Source: Chitinophagaceae bacterium (GTDB lineage Bacteria; Bacteroidota; Bacteroidia; Chitinophagales; Chitinophagaceae). Taken from it: 64,000 bases of DNA. The notes under the pieces are model-generated. The model ran no database searches. It was not told the DNA's origin and was given only the letters and a program-made list of their open reading frames with translations. The stretch lies in contig JAIXOJ010000059.1 of the NCBI GenBank assembly GCA_027486835.1, forward strand, positions 24,723 through 88,722, read 5' to 3'. Both the position numbers and the translations under genes were made by a program. Shown here in pieces: positions 53,419 to 62,531 of the stretch (its first letter is position 1; each line of letters begins with the position of its first letter).

Positions 53419-55026
53419 CTAGGACTTTTGTTTCGACTTAAAATAGGCAATCATTTTTTGTTTCAAATCTTTAACGGCATCTGCATACTCAGCATTGCCC
53501 ACTACGTTTTCTTTTTCTAAAGGGTCTTTTTTGTAGTCGTACAATTCGCTGGTATAAATTCTTTGTTCGGTAAAAGGTTGTACCGAAGTAAAATCATTAT
53601 TGAGCCATAAAATAAAACGATAGCGATCTGTTCTTAACGCATAGCCCATAATCTTTGGACTGGCATACCCCAGCTTTTGCACTTCGTCTTTTTTCAGCTT
53701 TCTGTGGTATTGACTCATGGCAAATTCTTTAACCGTAGCCTTTTTGTTTTGCATTAAAGGCTTTAGCGAAGTTCCTTCTAACTGTTTTGGGATTTCCAAA
53801 TTGGCCAGGTCGCAGATAGTTGGGAAAATGTCCACATGCTCTGTTAGCGACTTAGTAGCACCAGCTTTCATGCCAGGAGCAGCAATAATCAATGGAGAAC
53901 GGGTAGCATTTTCGAAGTTGGTGTGTTTGTTCCACAAATCATGGTCACCCAAATGCCAGCCATGATCTCCCCACAATACAATCACTGTGTTATTAAGTGT
54001 ACCTAGAGAATCAAGCGTGTTAAGCAAAATGCCTACTTGTGCATCCATGTATGAAATAGCAGCAAAATATCCATGAATCAACTCTTTTTGCTTTTCGGGT
54101 TTTAGGCCAATATGCAAAGAATTGCCGTCGGAGAAAGTGGCAAAATCTGGTATGTCGGTATAGTTACGCAACTCATTAGAGCTATGATAAGCTAGTTCTG
54201 GGCCGTTTTTAGAATGCTCCTGAAATGGGGCTAACTGCATATTTTCTCTTTTATATAAATCCCAATATTTTTTAGGCGATACAAAAGGCAAATGCGGCTT
54301 GTGGTAACCCACTGCCATGAAATAAGGCTTTCCTTCTTTTTCAAAAGCGATGATTTGTTTTTTAGCCAATAATGCACTTACGCCATCTTCATAAGCGTCA
54401 TCGGGAAGGTCTAAACATTCTGTGGAAGTACCTTTCTTTTTGCCACCATTTTCTGCCGCTGCTTCTTCCTCTGCCAGCTTTTTTCCTTTTTCATCTTTTG
54501 ACAACAAATCTTTTAGTGCCTGAGATTGGTAGTGTTTCAACACCGGCTCGCCCAACCCATTGGCATAGTCAGACGCTTTTGGCTTGATGTAGGGTACAGT
54601 CCAAGACAACTCATCTCCTTTTTTGTCGGCACAGCCAGGGTGGTAGATTTTACCCACCGCTGCCGTAACATATCCTTTACTAATCAGGTATTGGGGAATG
54701 GTTAGGGTATTAGGAACCGATTCTCGCATTTTGGTCACCAAATCCCAAATCTTGGTTACATCGGGTCTTGTACCTGTCATCAAACTAGCCCTAGTGGGTC
54801 CACATACTGCTTGCTGGCAATAATTGCTCATGAACACAGTACCCATTTTTCCCAATCGGTCAATATTGGGGGTTTTAATTTGGCTGTTGCCATAACATCC
54901 AAGTATGGGTTTTAAATCATCCACAGCAATAAACAAGATGTTGGGCTTTTTAGCCTCTTGCGCCTTTGCGCTCCATCCTGCTAACAATATGCAGGAGGTA
55001 AGTAATAACTGTTTTGTTTTTTTCAA
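53419..55026 (-). CDS. Secreted S1-type sulfatase
   Basis: This 535-residue alkaline-phosphatase-fold sulfatase has a signal peptide (KQLLLTSCILLAGWSAKAQ), metal site AVDDLKP (D36, D37) and the formylglycine signature C75-x-P-x-R79 (QAVCGPTRASLMTG). Later motifs are GYHKPHLPF and LWGDHGWHLGDHDLWNKHTNFE. The HKPHLPF loop and overall form resemble iduronate-2-sulfatase-like S1 groups (e.g. S1_7). It would remove sulfate from a uronic-acid polymer. It probably starts at TTG 55026, since no ATG precedes the signal peptide. FGE is encoded downstream. Confidence 0.9.
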   Translation of the reverse strand: MKKTKQLLLTSCILLAGWSAKAQEAKKPNILFIAVDDLKPILGCYGNSQIKTPNIDRLGKMGTVFMSNYCQQAVCGPTRASLMTGTRPDVTKIWDLVTKMRESVPNTLTIPQYLISKGYVTAAVGKIYHPGCADKKGDELSWTVPYIKPKASDYANGLGEPVLKHYQSQALKDLLSKDEKGKKLAEEEAAAENGGKKKGTSTECLDLPDDAYEDGVSALLAKKQIIAFEKEGKPYFMAVGYHKPHLPFVSPKKYWDLYKRENMQLAPFQEHSKNGPELAYHSSNELRNYTDIPDFATFSDGNSLHIGLKPEKQKELIHGYFAAISYMDAQVGILLNTLDSLGTLNNTVIVLWGDHGWHLGDHDLWNKHTNFENATRSPLIIAAPGMKAGATKSLTEHVDIFPTICDLANLEIPKQLEGTSLKPLMQNKKATVKEFAMSQYHRKLKKDEVQKLGYASPKIMGYALRTDRYRFILWLNNDFTSVQPFTEQRIYTSELYDYKKDPLEKENVVGNAEYADAVKDLKQKMIAYFKSKQKS

Positions 55027-55133
55027 TTCCTTTTTGGGGGTTTAGGGGTTAATATGCAATCGTTCGTGTAAAAAAGTCTTTTTGCCAACTAAAAAATTGG
55101 CACTACGCGTAAATAAAAAAATATCTGCCTTGG

Positions 55134-57413
55134 CTATTGTTTGGTAACAGGCAGCCATTGCACCTGCTGGTCCTGCTGATTTATTTTCAGCATATAGCTA
55201 CCCGCAGCACAGTCGGTTAAATCAACTTTAGTAGTATTCGCTTGCACAGTAAAGCGTTTGATTACTTTTCCATTCAGCTGAACCAATACCAATTCTGTGG
55301 GCCCATTACCCAATCCACTGAGGGTTACGGTATTCAAAGTAGGGTTAGGAAATAACTTAATCACACCAATTGAGCCTTTATCCTTCAATTGAATTGTGTT
55401 GCTAAAAAAAGCAGTCCCCCCATTTTCAATTACTTTAAGTCTGTAAAACACCCGACTATTAACACCAGAAATAGAATCTACAAACTGTTGATCTGTCTTT
55501 TCTATTGGGTTAATGGCCGCTAAGGTTTGAAAACGAACCCCATCGAAACTGCGCTGTACCTCCAGCATTGCCCTTTCGTTTGCTTCGCGAATCATTCGCC
55601 AATTGAGTACTGCTTTTTCTTTCGTTTTTATGGCCTTAAAATCCACGATTCTAATGGGTAGCGGAGCAGCCATTACGGTTAATAATTGTCCATAATTGGG
55701 TGCTGCCTGATAGGTAGTGTCGCCCGCTTGTACTGCGGTGATGATGGTTTTTCCAATGCCTACTATTTGAATTTTTCCCGCTACTATGGTGGCTACTGCA
55801 GTGTTAGAACTGGTGTACCCAACCGTTAATCCAGAACTTGCTTTGGCGTTTGGGCTAAAGGCTGGCGTGGACAAATAGCTGGTAGCCAAGGTATCGAAGC
55901 TGATGGTCTGCGGCTGCTTTGCAGCAGATGGAAAACGCTCGATTAACTGCATTTTAAACAAACTTGGAATGGCGGTAATCCTCTTGTTTTTTGATTCTAC
56001 AATGCCTAAAGGTTCTGTAACCATATCACCCACATTGGTAATGGTAGTAGCGGTACAGCCAATAGCCCAGTTGCGGGCATCACCTTGCGGATCTTGAATA
56101 ATCATTGCTCCTGCTTTGCAATTCCAGTACATGATTTGCCCCCCTGCCCAGCCGTGTCCAGAACCTGAACTGGTTCTGTTTTGTATGTTTTGATTACCAT
56201 TACTTACCAAATTGTCGAACAAAATACCTGTTGACCACCGATGATGTGGCCCTATGTCTGCATTTTGAATTGTGGCCGTATCGCTGTAAAACACACTTGG
56301 TCCTGGCGTTCTGCTGCCATTTACAAAGTCATGTCTGCCTCTTCGGGTGGTGCAGCGTTGCACCAAGCTACGTTGCCCATCTATGTTAAAGGAGTAACGC
56401 CTGCCCCCAGTTATGATTGATTTAGGGTCAATCATCTTAGAATCTTGAACAGTAATCCAGCCCGCTCCATCCCATACATGCACGGCTGAAAAACCAAAAT
56501 AATAGACCACCAAATTCCTAGCCCAGCCGTTAATAATATTTTTAAACCCTACGGCTTCCCATCCATGATTTTCTGCCGTGTCTGATGCATAAAGGGAAGA
56601 CAAAGCCATATTTTCAATACCACATTTCTCTATTCTTGTGGATGAATAGCGAATCACTTCGCCTTTGGCATAAGTTGTATCAATTACGTCCACCACTGGT
56701 GCGTCAAGACTAATTACATTACCACTTACTGCGGTTACTTTTCGTTCATAGTAAATGTCATAATCCACAGCAGACCATCCCCATTGGGCCATGGTAAGCA
56801 AATCAATCCATGATTGGTTGGGGATGCGGTGCAGCATCACTGTATTCCCTATTTTAAAATTATGCCCCGTGGCAACGGTTACTTGTTTGGTACCAATAGG
56901 CACATACACATCGGTAATTGCTTTTTTGCTGGAGTTGCTTAGTGCGGCAACACCTGATCCACAGAAGTAAAACAGAATATACTGAGATTGTTTTGTCGCT
57001 ACAAAGTGGGTACCATTGCTGCTATCTGTTCCTTCGCCGCGTAGTACAATACCACTTGCAGAAATTTTTATGGTATCGCTTACCAAGTATTTTCCTTTCT
57101 TAAACAGTATTGCCCCCCTAAACCCATAATTATCTACCGGCATAGCGGCTACTTCGTCTATAGCTGACTGTATGTTGGCAAGATTATCTCCCGCAACTGG
57201 ATTAACCGTTTTTACCACCGCAATGGTTGGGATGGCCACTTCGCTATTCATATACCCTACCCCACTAAAATCTGGAACAATATTCCCCTTGCTGTCGGGC
57301 GTGTAAACCAATTTTCCTGATGTATTCACACTTACTAGTGAAGAAGTTTGCGCATGAACGCTTACTCTAAAAAGGGTAAAGCAAAAAAGGAATAAACAGC
57401 TATAATGTTTCAA
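55134..57413 (-). CDS. Secreted beta-helix protein (pectate-lyase-like) with T9SS tail
   Basis: This 759-residue protein probably starts at TTG 57413, just before a signal peptide (HYSCLFLFCFTLFRVSVHAQ). Residues 75-490 form a right-handed beta-helix with a GH28/pectate-lyase-like cap (NLANIQSAIDEVAAMP, FKKGKYLVSDTI) and conserved ADIGPHHRWSTGILFDNLV and GSGHGWAGGQIMYWNC. A Big-like domain (about 500-575) precedes a T9SS tail (VIKLFPNPTLNTVTL). The sequence is related to a family in marine and soil polysaccharide loci whose activity is not settled; lyase or hydrolase on the same uronate polymer is the simplest guess. Confidence 0.78.
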   Translation of the reverse strand: MKHYSCLFLFCFTLFRVSVHAQTSSLVSVNTSGKLVYTPDSKGNIVPDFSGVGYMNSEVAIPTIAVVKTVNPVAGDNLANIQSAIDEVAAMPVDNYGFRGAILFKKGKYLVSDTIKISASGIVLRGEGTDSSNGTHFVATKQSQYILFYFCGSGVAALSNSSKKAITDVYVPIGTKQVTVATGHNFKIGNTVMLHRIPNQSWIDLLTMAQWGWSAVDYDIYYERKVTAVSGNVISLDAPVVDVIDTTYAKGEVIRYSSTRIEKCGIENMALSSLYASDTAENHGWEAVGFKNIINGWARNLVVYYFGFSAVHVWDGAGWITVQDSKMIDPKSIITGGRRYSFNIDGQRSLVQRCTTRRGRHDFVNGSRTPGPSVFYSDTATIQNADIGPHHRWSTGILFDNLVSNGNQNIQNRTSSGSGHGWAGGQIMYWNCKAGAMIIQDPQGDARNWAIGCTATTITNVGDMVTEPLGIVESKNKRITAIPSLFKMQLIERFPSAAKQPQTISFDTLATSYLSTPAFSPNAKASSGLTVGYTSSNTAVATIVAGKIQIVGIGKTIITAVQAGDTTYQAAPNYGQLLTVMAAPLPIRIVDFKAIKTKEKAVLNWRMIREANERAMLEVQRSFDGVRFQTLAAINPIEKTDQQFVDSISGVNSRVFYRLKVIENGGTAFFSNTIQLKDKGSIGVIKLFPNPTLNTVTLSGLGNGPTELVLVQLNGKVIKRFTVQANTTKVDLTDCAAGSYMLKINQQDQQVQWLPVTKQ

Positions 57414-57514
57414 GGCGAAGCGATAGTTAAGGTGAAGTAGTAAGTATTGGTCTTTCTGTCGGTATGGGTAGGTATCGTTGTATTATAATCTATCTTTCAA
57501 AATAAAATGAAGGC

Positions 57515-58387
57515 TCAAAGCTGTAATTGCTTTTTAATAAACTGAATAATGGCGGCACTTACTTCGTCTTTTTTCTCTTTGGTAAAATTGCCATGACCCC
57601 CATCCTCCACGGTTATCATTTCGTTGATGACTCCTGCTTCATCCAATTTCTTTTTCAAAGCGGTTGATTGTGCATAAGGAACCGTAGGATCTGCATTACC
57701 ATGTACAATAAAAATGGGTGGACTCGTCTTTTTCACATAATAAATGGGTGAAACGGAAGCCATTTTTTCTTGATTCCCCAAATAGCTACCAAGCCAAGCA
57801 GCCGCAGATTTATTTTTTTCTATCCCCGCTACCGTTAAATCGGTAGGGCTATATTTATCGATAATGGCCGCAATTCTAAAGTTGGTTACATCTTTAAAGT
57901 CAGCATCAAATCGATTGTCGTTTTGGAGCAATCCTGCCATCAAAGCCAAATGCGCACCTGCACTGCTGCCCATCACCACTATTTGTTGGGGATTAATGTG
58001 GTATTCTTTTGCATGAAGCACTACGTATAAAATAGCACTGCGCACGTCTTCCACCGCCGCGGGGGCAGCTGCTACACCTGATAATCGGTATTCAATATTT
58101 ACCACTGCAAAACCCATTTTGAAGAAACTACCAAAACCAGATTGGCTTTCTTTAGTCCCATGATTCCAGCCGCCACCATGTATGTTAAATACAACAGGTG
58201 TAGGTTTTTCAGCTTTGGCGTTAAAATACACATCTTCCCTGCCTTTCCAATTGCCTACAGTTGTATATACCACATCTAGCTTTGCCTCGTAACCCTCTGG
58301 TAAACTTAATTTTTTTACCCCCGCCTCTTCTTGTGCTGATACCAATACAGACCATAGCAATAGGCCAATTAAAAACAATCGTTTCAT
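57515..58387 (-). CDS. Secreted BD-FAE-type esterase 2
   Basis: This 290-residue alpha/beta-hydrolase is paralogous to 49221-50114: signal peptide KRLFLIGLLLWSVLVSAQ, VFNIHGGGWNHGTKES (oxyanion), S142 (MGSSAGAHLA), FIVHGNADPTVPYAQS and EDGGHGNF. Nearly every motif matches, so the pair arose by duplication and has diverged. It probably removes an acyl group from the polymer or its oligosaccharides in the periplasm. It lies between the cupin and beta-helix genes on the same strand. Confidence 0.88.
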   Translation of the reverse strand: MKRLFLIGLLLWSVLVSAQEEAGVKKLSLPEGYEAKLDVVYTTVGNWKGREDVYFNAKAEKPTPVVFNIHGGGWNHGTKESQSGFGSFFKMGFAVVNIEYRLSGVAAAPAAVEDVRSAILYVVLHAKEYHINPQQIVVMGSSAGAHLALMAGLLQNDNRFDADFKDVTNFRIAAIIDKYSPTDLTVAGIEKNKSAAAWLGSYLGNQEKMASVSPIYYVKKTSPPIFIVHGNADPTVPYAQSTALKKKLDEAGVINEMITVEDGGHGNFTKEKKDEVSAAIIQFIKKQLQL

Positions 58388-58521
58388 ATTTTGACAGTTA
58401 TTAAGCAGTGAACGCTAAGGGTAGTGGAATAAGCTGGTGGGTGGCAAATAGAAAGCAGTTGCAATAATGAATGATTATCTTATTAACAGCAAATCCCACT
58501 TTGTAACCCCCTAACCCTTTT

Positions 58522-58929
58522 TTATATACCATAAGGATTTTCTGGAACAAAGTCTTCACGCATGGGGCTAAACATGTCTATCAGCATTCCTTCTGCTAAA
58601 CACACTGCTCCATGTATCAGGTGTGGTGCTATATAAAACACGTCGCCTTGGTTAAGTACTTGCTTTTTACCTTCTACTTCCACTTCAAATTGGCCACTAA
58701 CCACATAAGAAATTTGTGTGTGGTGGTGCTGGTGAAGTACTCCAATAGCGCCTTTTTCAAAAGCTACTTTCACTAGCATGAGTCGACCATCGTAACTCAT
58801 TATTTTCCGTTTCATGCCAGGTGCAACATCTTCCCACTCAAAATCTGCATCATTCACAAATGCTGGTATCACTTTTATTAATTCTGCCGCTGATGTTTCC
58901 GCTACATCCATTTGTTTTTCTAATTCCAT
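58522..58929 (-). CDS. kdgF: KdgF-like cupin (unsaturated uronate lineariser)
   Basis: This 135-residue cupin has metal-binding residues in VLHQHHHTQISYVVSG (66-72) and PHLIHGAV (H106), then a conserved tail MLIDMFSPMREDFVPENPYGI. The FsP-ReDF ending is characteristic of KdgF, which helps ring-open 4,5-unsaturated uronates released by lyases to 4-deoxy-5-keto-uronate. No signal peptide, so cytosolic. It stands directly downstream of the PL17 gene, consistent with processing monomers made by that enzyme. Confidence 0.85.
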   Translation of the reverse strand: MELEKQMDVAETSAAELIKVIPAFVNDADFEWEDVAPGMKRKIMSYDGRLMLVKVAFEKGAIGVLHQHHHTQISYVVSGQFEVEVEGKKQVLNQGDVFYIAPHLIHGAVCLAEGMLIDMFSPMREDFVPENPYGI

Positions 58930-58989
58930 AATAGTATTTTTTTGTGCGTAAATTTTATTAAAATGATAAAATAATTTGTGGTTTGAGAT

Positions 58990-61194
58990 TTACAAGGGTT
59001 TGCCGCCTACATACACGGCAAAAGCCCCTTTAAACACGTAACTTTTTTCACGAACCACCGCAGTGTGTTGTGCTTTTTTATCCACTTGGTCATTGCATTG
59101 AATAATCAGTAGCGGTTGGGTACCTACCGTTATTTCTGCTACCGTAAAGTGCTCATCATTTTGCAGCATCTGTATGGATTTTACCGTCGAGTATGCGTCT
59201 GTTGACAATTCTTTATTCGGATCGAAACTGCCATGTGGCTCAACGATGTTTACAAAAGCTTGATTACCACCCTTTTTCCTAATGATATAAACGGGGTCGT
59301 GTCGTAAATTAAAATTGGGGTCGTTGGCTCCTATTCTTGCAAAAAAGAGTTGGGTGCTATCGTCGGTAAGTGACGAAATGGTATAAAACCGACTGTTGTT
59401 GAGAAAAGTAAATTGGGTAAGCGGCTTGGTGGCCTTGGCTTCCGCTTCTTTCCAAAGATGTTGATAGCCATTTTTTGCACCTAAGGTAGATTGGGTTTGC
59501 TTGGTTGATTTGTACGTAAATGAACTACTAATAAATGTGCCTAGGTATTGAAAAGGCAAGTCGTATTGATGGTTATCTGGTGATAGTACACGCAAAATGT
59601 CCACCAGAATGGGCTTATTCATTTTGGGCAATTTCAACAGGTATTCTGTTCTGTGCATGTTGATATTAGCATAAGCCTTATCATCCATTGCACTCACCAC
59701 TTGCACCGCACTGTCCATTCCAATTTGGCTAAACAATAAGTTCGGATGGTTTTTTTGGCTTTCGTCCTCATTGCCATCGTAATGGCTTTTTTCGTCCACC
59801 ACTAAGGCGTTGTGCGCAATGCTTTGTGCGGCAAAAGATTTTGTTTCGGCTAGATACCTGCCACCAAATTTTTGCTCAATACCAATGTAACGTACGGCTC
59901 CATAATCTTGCAATACCTCATGCCCCTCATCATATAAATTGATGTTGAGTTTATCAAAGTGCCCGTGCGATAGGCCATGACTGCTATACTTATAAATAAG
60001 GGAAGTTAACCCCTCCTTGCTATTACTTCTTACAATAGAAACACCTCCTTCATCACCCTTGGGGCCATCAGTAAACTGGATACTGTGGTAGGGATATTGT
60101 TTACCAATATTTTTATTGATTAAAGCTTGAGCTATCTGAACACCCCCTTTTGTTATGGTAACCCTATTTTGTTGCTTGGCAATGGGTAGTAACGCTGGAT
60201 TCGCCCCATAAACTTGCCAAGCAATGCCAATAGCTTCTACCAGTTCGTTGCAGGTATAGGTTTTTTCTTTTAGGGCATCGTTGTAGGTGTAGAAGCCGCC
60301 ATCGGTGTTGGTCTGTTCTAATGCACCCGTTAATGCTTTTTGCAACACATTGTTTCTGCGAGCAAATACTTTCAACTCAGGCTGGCTATGTTGTAGTGCA
60401 TTGGCAAACAAATAAAATGGAAGGATGGAATACCGAGTATAATAAGGCCCTTCGGTATAATAACCATCGGGCGAAAACAAACCATCAATGTTGGCTAAGA
60501 ATCCTGTTTTACCATCCAAGTTGGTACCATAAAGCGCCATTTTCACATAGCTGTCGTTATCTGTAGCAATGCCTACAATACCAACGCCCGCACAGGCCCA
60601 TACTGCATGATTGTGAATTAAGTTAAACCAACTATTAAGGTCTTTGGTAAAAAAATCAACTTCAGGTTTGAATGCACCTTCCGCAATTTGTTTTCTTTCC
60701 GCTTGCGATAAATAATCATGAATGCCATCAAAAGCCAAACCCATGTACACCAACCAGTTAGCATCATTCAATGCCTGATGAAACAACCTGCCTGGCGAAC
60801 TACTTTTTGACTCTGGGTGCTTGCTCAGTTTTGGGTTTAATTGGGCATACTTTATCAATACATTCTTTACCAATTGGGCATACTTTATCTCACCTGTTAT
60901 TTGGTATAAGTTAGCACTATTGAATAAAAGGATATAGTTGGCTTTGTGTTTTTCATGGGTATATCCTCCCGCAGGATCTTTTGGTGTGGGAACATCAATG
61001 TCTTTTCCCACCCATTCATCCACTTCTTTTTTTATCGATAGAAATGATTCGTTCAGTAGTGCGTTGGTGGGTAATGCCTTTTGAATCATTCTTGCCTCTT
61101 CCTTTGAATTATACGTACAAGGATGTTGAGCCTTCGCTTGGAAAGAAAAACCTACACTAATGACTAAAGTGGTGTATAAAAAAAGCAATCGCAT
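58990..61194 (-). CDS. PL17 oligo-uronate lyase (oligoalginate lyase type)
   Basis: This 734-residue exolytic lyase starts at ATG 61194, since a TTG 21 bases upstream is weaker. Signal peptide RLLFLYTTLVISVGFSFQAKAQ, alpha-toroid with N195/H196 (LIHNHAVWACAGV), YYTEGPYYTRY (Y251/Y252), then a C-terminal heparinase II/III beta-sandwich with SSHGLSHGHFDKLNINLYDEGHEVLQDYGAVRY and IAHNALVVDE. The spacing of N-H and Y matches the well-studied Alg17c, so it should release unsaturated monouronate from oligoalginate in the periplasm. It is followed within 60 bp by the KdgF cupin gene. Confidence 0.92.
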   Translation of the reverse strand: MRLLFLYTTLVISVGFSFQAKAQHPCTYNSKEEARMIQKALPTNALLNESFLSIKKEVDEWVGKDIDVPTPKDPAGGYTHEKHKANYILLFNSANLYQITGEIKYAQLVKNVLIKYAQLNPKLSKHPESKSSSPGRLFHQALNDANWLVYMGLAFDGIHDYLSQAERKQIAEGAFKPEVDFFTKDLNSWFNLIHNHAVWACAGVGIVGIATDNDSYVKMALYGTNLDGKTGFLANIDGLFSPDGYYTEGPYYTRYSILPFYLFANALQHSQPELKVFARRNNVLQKALTGALEQTNTDGGFYTYNDALKEKTYTCNELVEAIGIAWQVYGANPALLPIAKQQNRVTITKGGVQIAQALINKNIGKQYPYHSIQFTDGPKGDEGGVSIVRSNSKEGLTSLIYKYSSHGLSHGHFDKLNINLYDEGHEVLQDYGAVRYIGIEQKFGGRYLAETKSFAAQSIAHNALVVDEKSHYDGNEDESQKNHPNLLFSQIGMDSAVQVVSAMDDKAYANINMHRTEYLLKLPKMNKPILVDILRVLSPDNHQYDLPFQYLGTFISSSFTYKSTKQTQSTLGAKNGYQHLWKEAEAKATKPLTQFTFLNNSRFYTISSLTDDSTQLFFARIGANDPNFNLRHDPVYIIRKKGGNQAFVNIVEPHGSFDPNKELSTDAYSTVKSIQMLQNDEHFTVAEITVGTQPLLIIQCNDQVDKKAQHTAVVREKSYVFKGAFAVYVGGKPL

Positions 61195-61297
61195 GGGGGC
61201 AAAATATTGAGGCAAAAAGGATAACAGAAAGTAGTGTAGTACTAGTTTTTAATGGGGTTGGGTTTAGTTAAAACCCTAATTCCTACCTAAAAACAAC

Positions 61298-61341
61298 AAC
61301 CATCTGACCGCACAAAAAGTATTTGCTCAGGCCAGATGGTT
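61298..61341 (-). terminator. Hairpin between the SDR and PL17 genes
   Basis: AACCATCTG pairs with CAGATGGTT; on the minus strand TTGTTGTTTTTAGG follows. It could terminate the SDR transcript or attenuate it. Confidence 0.6.
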
Positions 61342-61352
61342 AAGCGAGGGCA

Positions 61353-62108
61353 TTATATAAAATAAGTTCCGCCGTTAATTTCAATACTAGCACCAGTGAT
61401 AAAAGAGGAGTTGTTGCTGGCCAAATACAAAGCCAAGTCACCTATTTCTGAAGCTTCGCCTTCACGCCTAAGTGGGGTGGCTGCAGCTACGTTTTTCCTA
61501 ACCTCATCTTTAGTGAAGGTGTTGTGAAAAGTGGTATTAATCATTCCGGGAGAAATGGCATTTACCCTGATTCCTTTTGGTCCTAGTTCTTTCGCGAGTC
61601 CTTTAGTAAAGGTTAACACGGCCCCCTTTGCAGAAGAATAAGCTGTGGCGCCAAATCCACCACCATCTCTTGCCGCTTGCGAGCTGAAATTGATGATTGA
61701 ACCACCATTAACCATGTGTGGCACTACGGCTTGGGTCACTAGAAATACAGATTTTACATTAAGGCTCATTACCGAATCCCAAAAAGATTCATCCATATCT
61801 GCCAATAGCTTTCTTGCCACAATGCCACCAGCTACGTTTACTAGAATATCTATTTGATTGCCAAAAGCCTCGGTGGTAGCGGCCACTACTTTGTTCACAT
61901 CTGCTTGCTTAGTCATATCACCTTGCACAATTATCGCTTTACCGCCTGCTTGTGTAATTTCTGCCAAAGTAGCTTCTGCACCTGCTTTGTCGCCAAAATA
62001 ATTTATTACTACACTTGCGCCAGCACCTGATAATTTTAAGGATACTTGTTTGCCAATATCCCTTGCACCACCCGTTACGATGGCAACTTTTCCTGCTAAT
62101 AAACTCAT
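61353..62108 (-). CDS. SDR oxidoreductase, probable uronate-ketone reductase
   Basis: This 251-residue SDR has TGGARDIGK (12-20), NVAG (91-94; the usual NNAG with one change), S142/S143, Y157 and K161 (YSSAKGA), and C-terminal SFITGASIEINGGTYFI. The sequence is FabG/KduD-like. In alginate or pectin loci such SDRs reduce 4-deoxy-5-keto-uronate (DEH) to 2-keto-3-deoxy-gluconate, and I infer the same here. No KdgK or Eda follows in the window. First minus-strand gene after the divergent LacI regulator. Confidence 0.82.
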   Translation of the reverse strand: MSLLAGKVAIVTGGARDIGKQVSLKLSGAGASVVINYFGDKAGAEATLAEITQAGGKAIIVQGDMTKQADVNKVVAATTEAFGNQIDILVNVAGGIVARKLLADMDESFWDSVMSLNVKSVFLVTQAVVPHMVNGGSIINFSSQAARDGGGFGATAYSSAKGAVLTFTKGLAKELGPKGIRVNAISPGMINTTFHNTFTKDEVRKNVAAATPLRREGEASEIGDLALYLASNNSSFITGASIEINGGTYFI

Positions 62109-62531
62109 TGAATAAATATTTGAATTAGTAATTAAAACACTGACAATAGAACAATAGAATTGCTACGCTTATACCGCCTATCGCAACGATTGTATGGTAG
62201 GCTATACATTATTTACTGGCTTTGGCCGCAACAACCATTTTTCTGTTTACGTACCACAACTGATGGTTTTTTGGGTCAAAAAACAAACTTTATTATCGAA
62301 ACAGACGGTAAAAGTATAACCAATCATGGGGGTTAAAACATCCAAAGCCTCGTATATTTTCTATTTTTTAGGGCAAAATGCTGAATATTATTCAAAGAAA
62401 ATGCCGTTTTGTTGAATAATATTTAGAAATGCTACTTGACAGCGTTACCGTGAACGGATTCGGCATTTTTCGGATAAATGAGCAAACAGTGCTTTTTTCA
62501 TTTTACTTCGCCAAAAATAATTGCGACTATT
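62109..62531. promoter_or_regulatory. Divergent control region of the polyuronate locus
   Basis: The SDR/lyase genes and the LacI gene diverge across 423 bp with no gene between. Two inverted repeats stand out: a 12-bp perfect pair AATATTATTCAA (62384-62395) and TTGAATAATATT (62412-62423) around 16 nt, and GTTTTTTG-GGT-CAAAAAAC (62266-62284). Either could be an operator for the adjacent LacI-type protein; this is inference. Confidence 0.5.

Noticed and set aside
61353..62108. FabG (fatty-acid ketoreductase)
   Set aside because: The sequence would allow it, but position next to KdgF, PL17 and LacI genes favours a uronate-ketone reductase.
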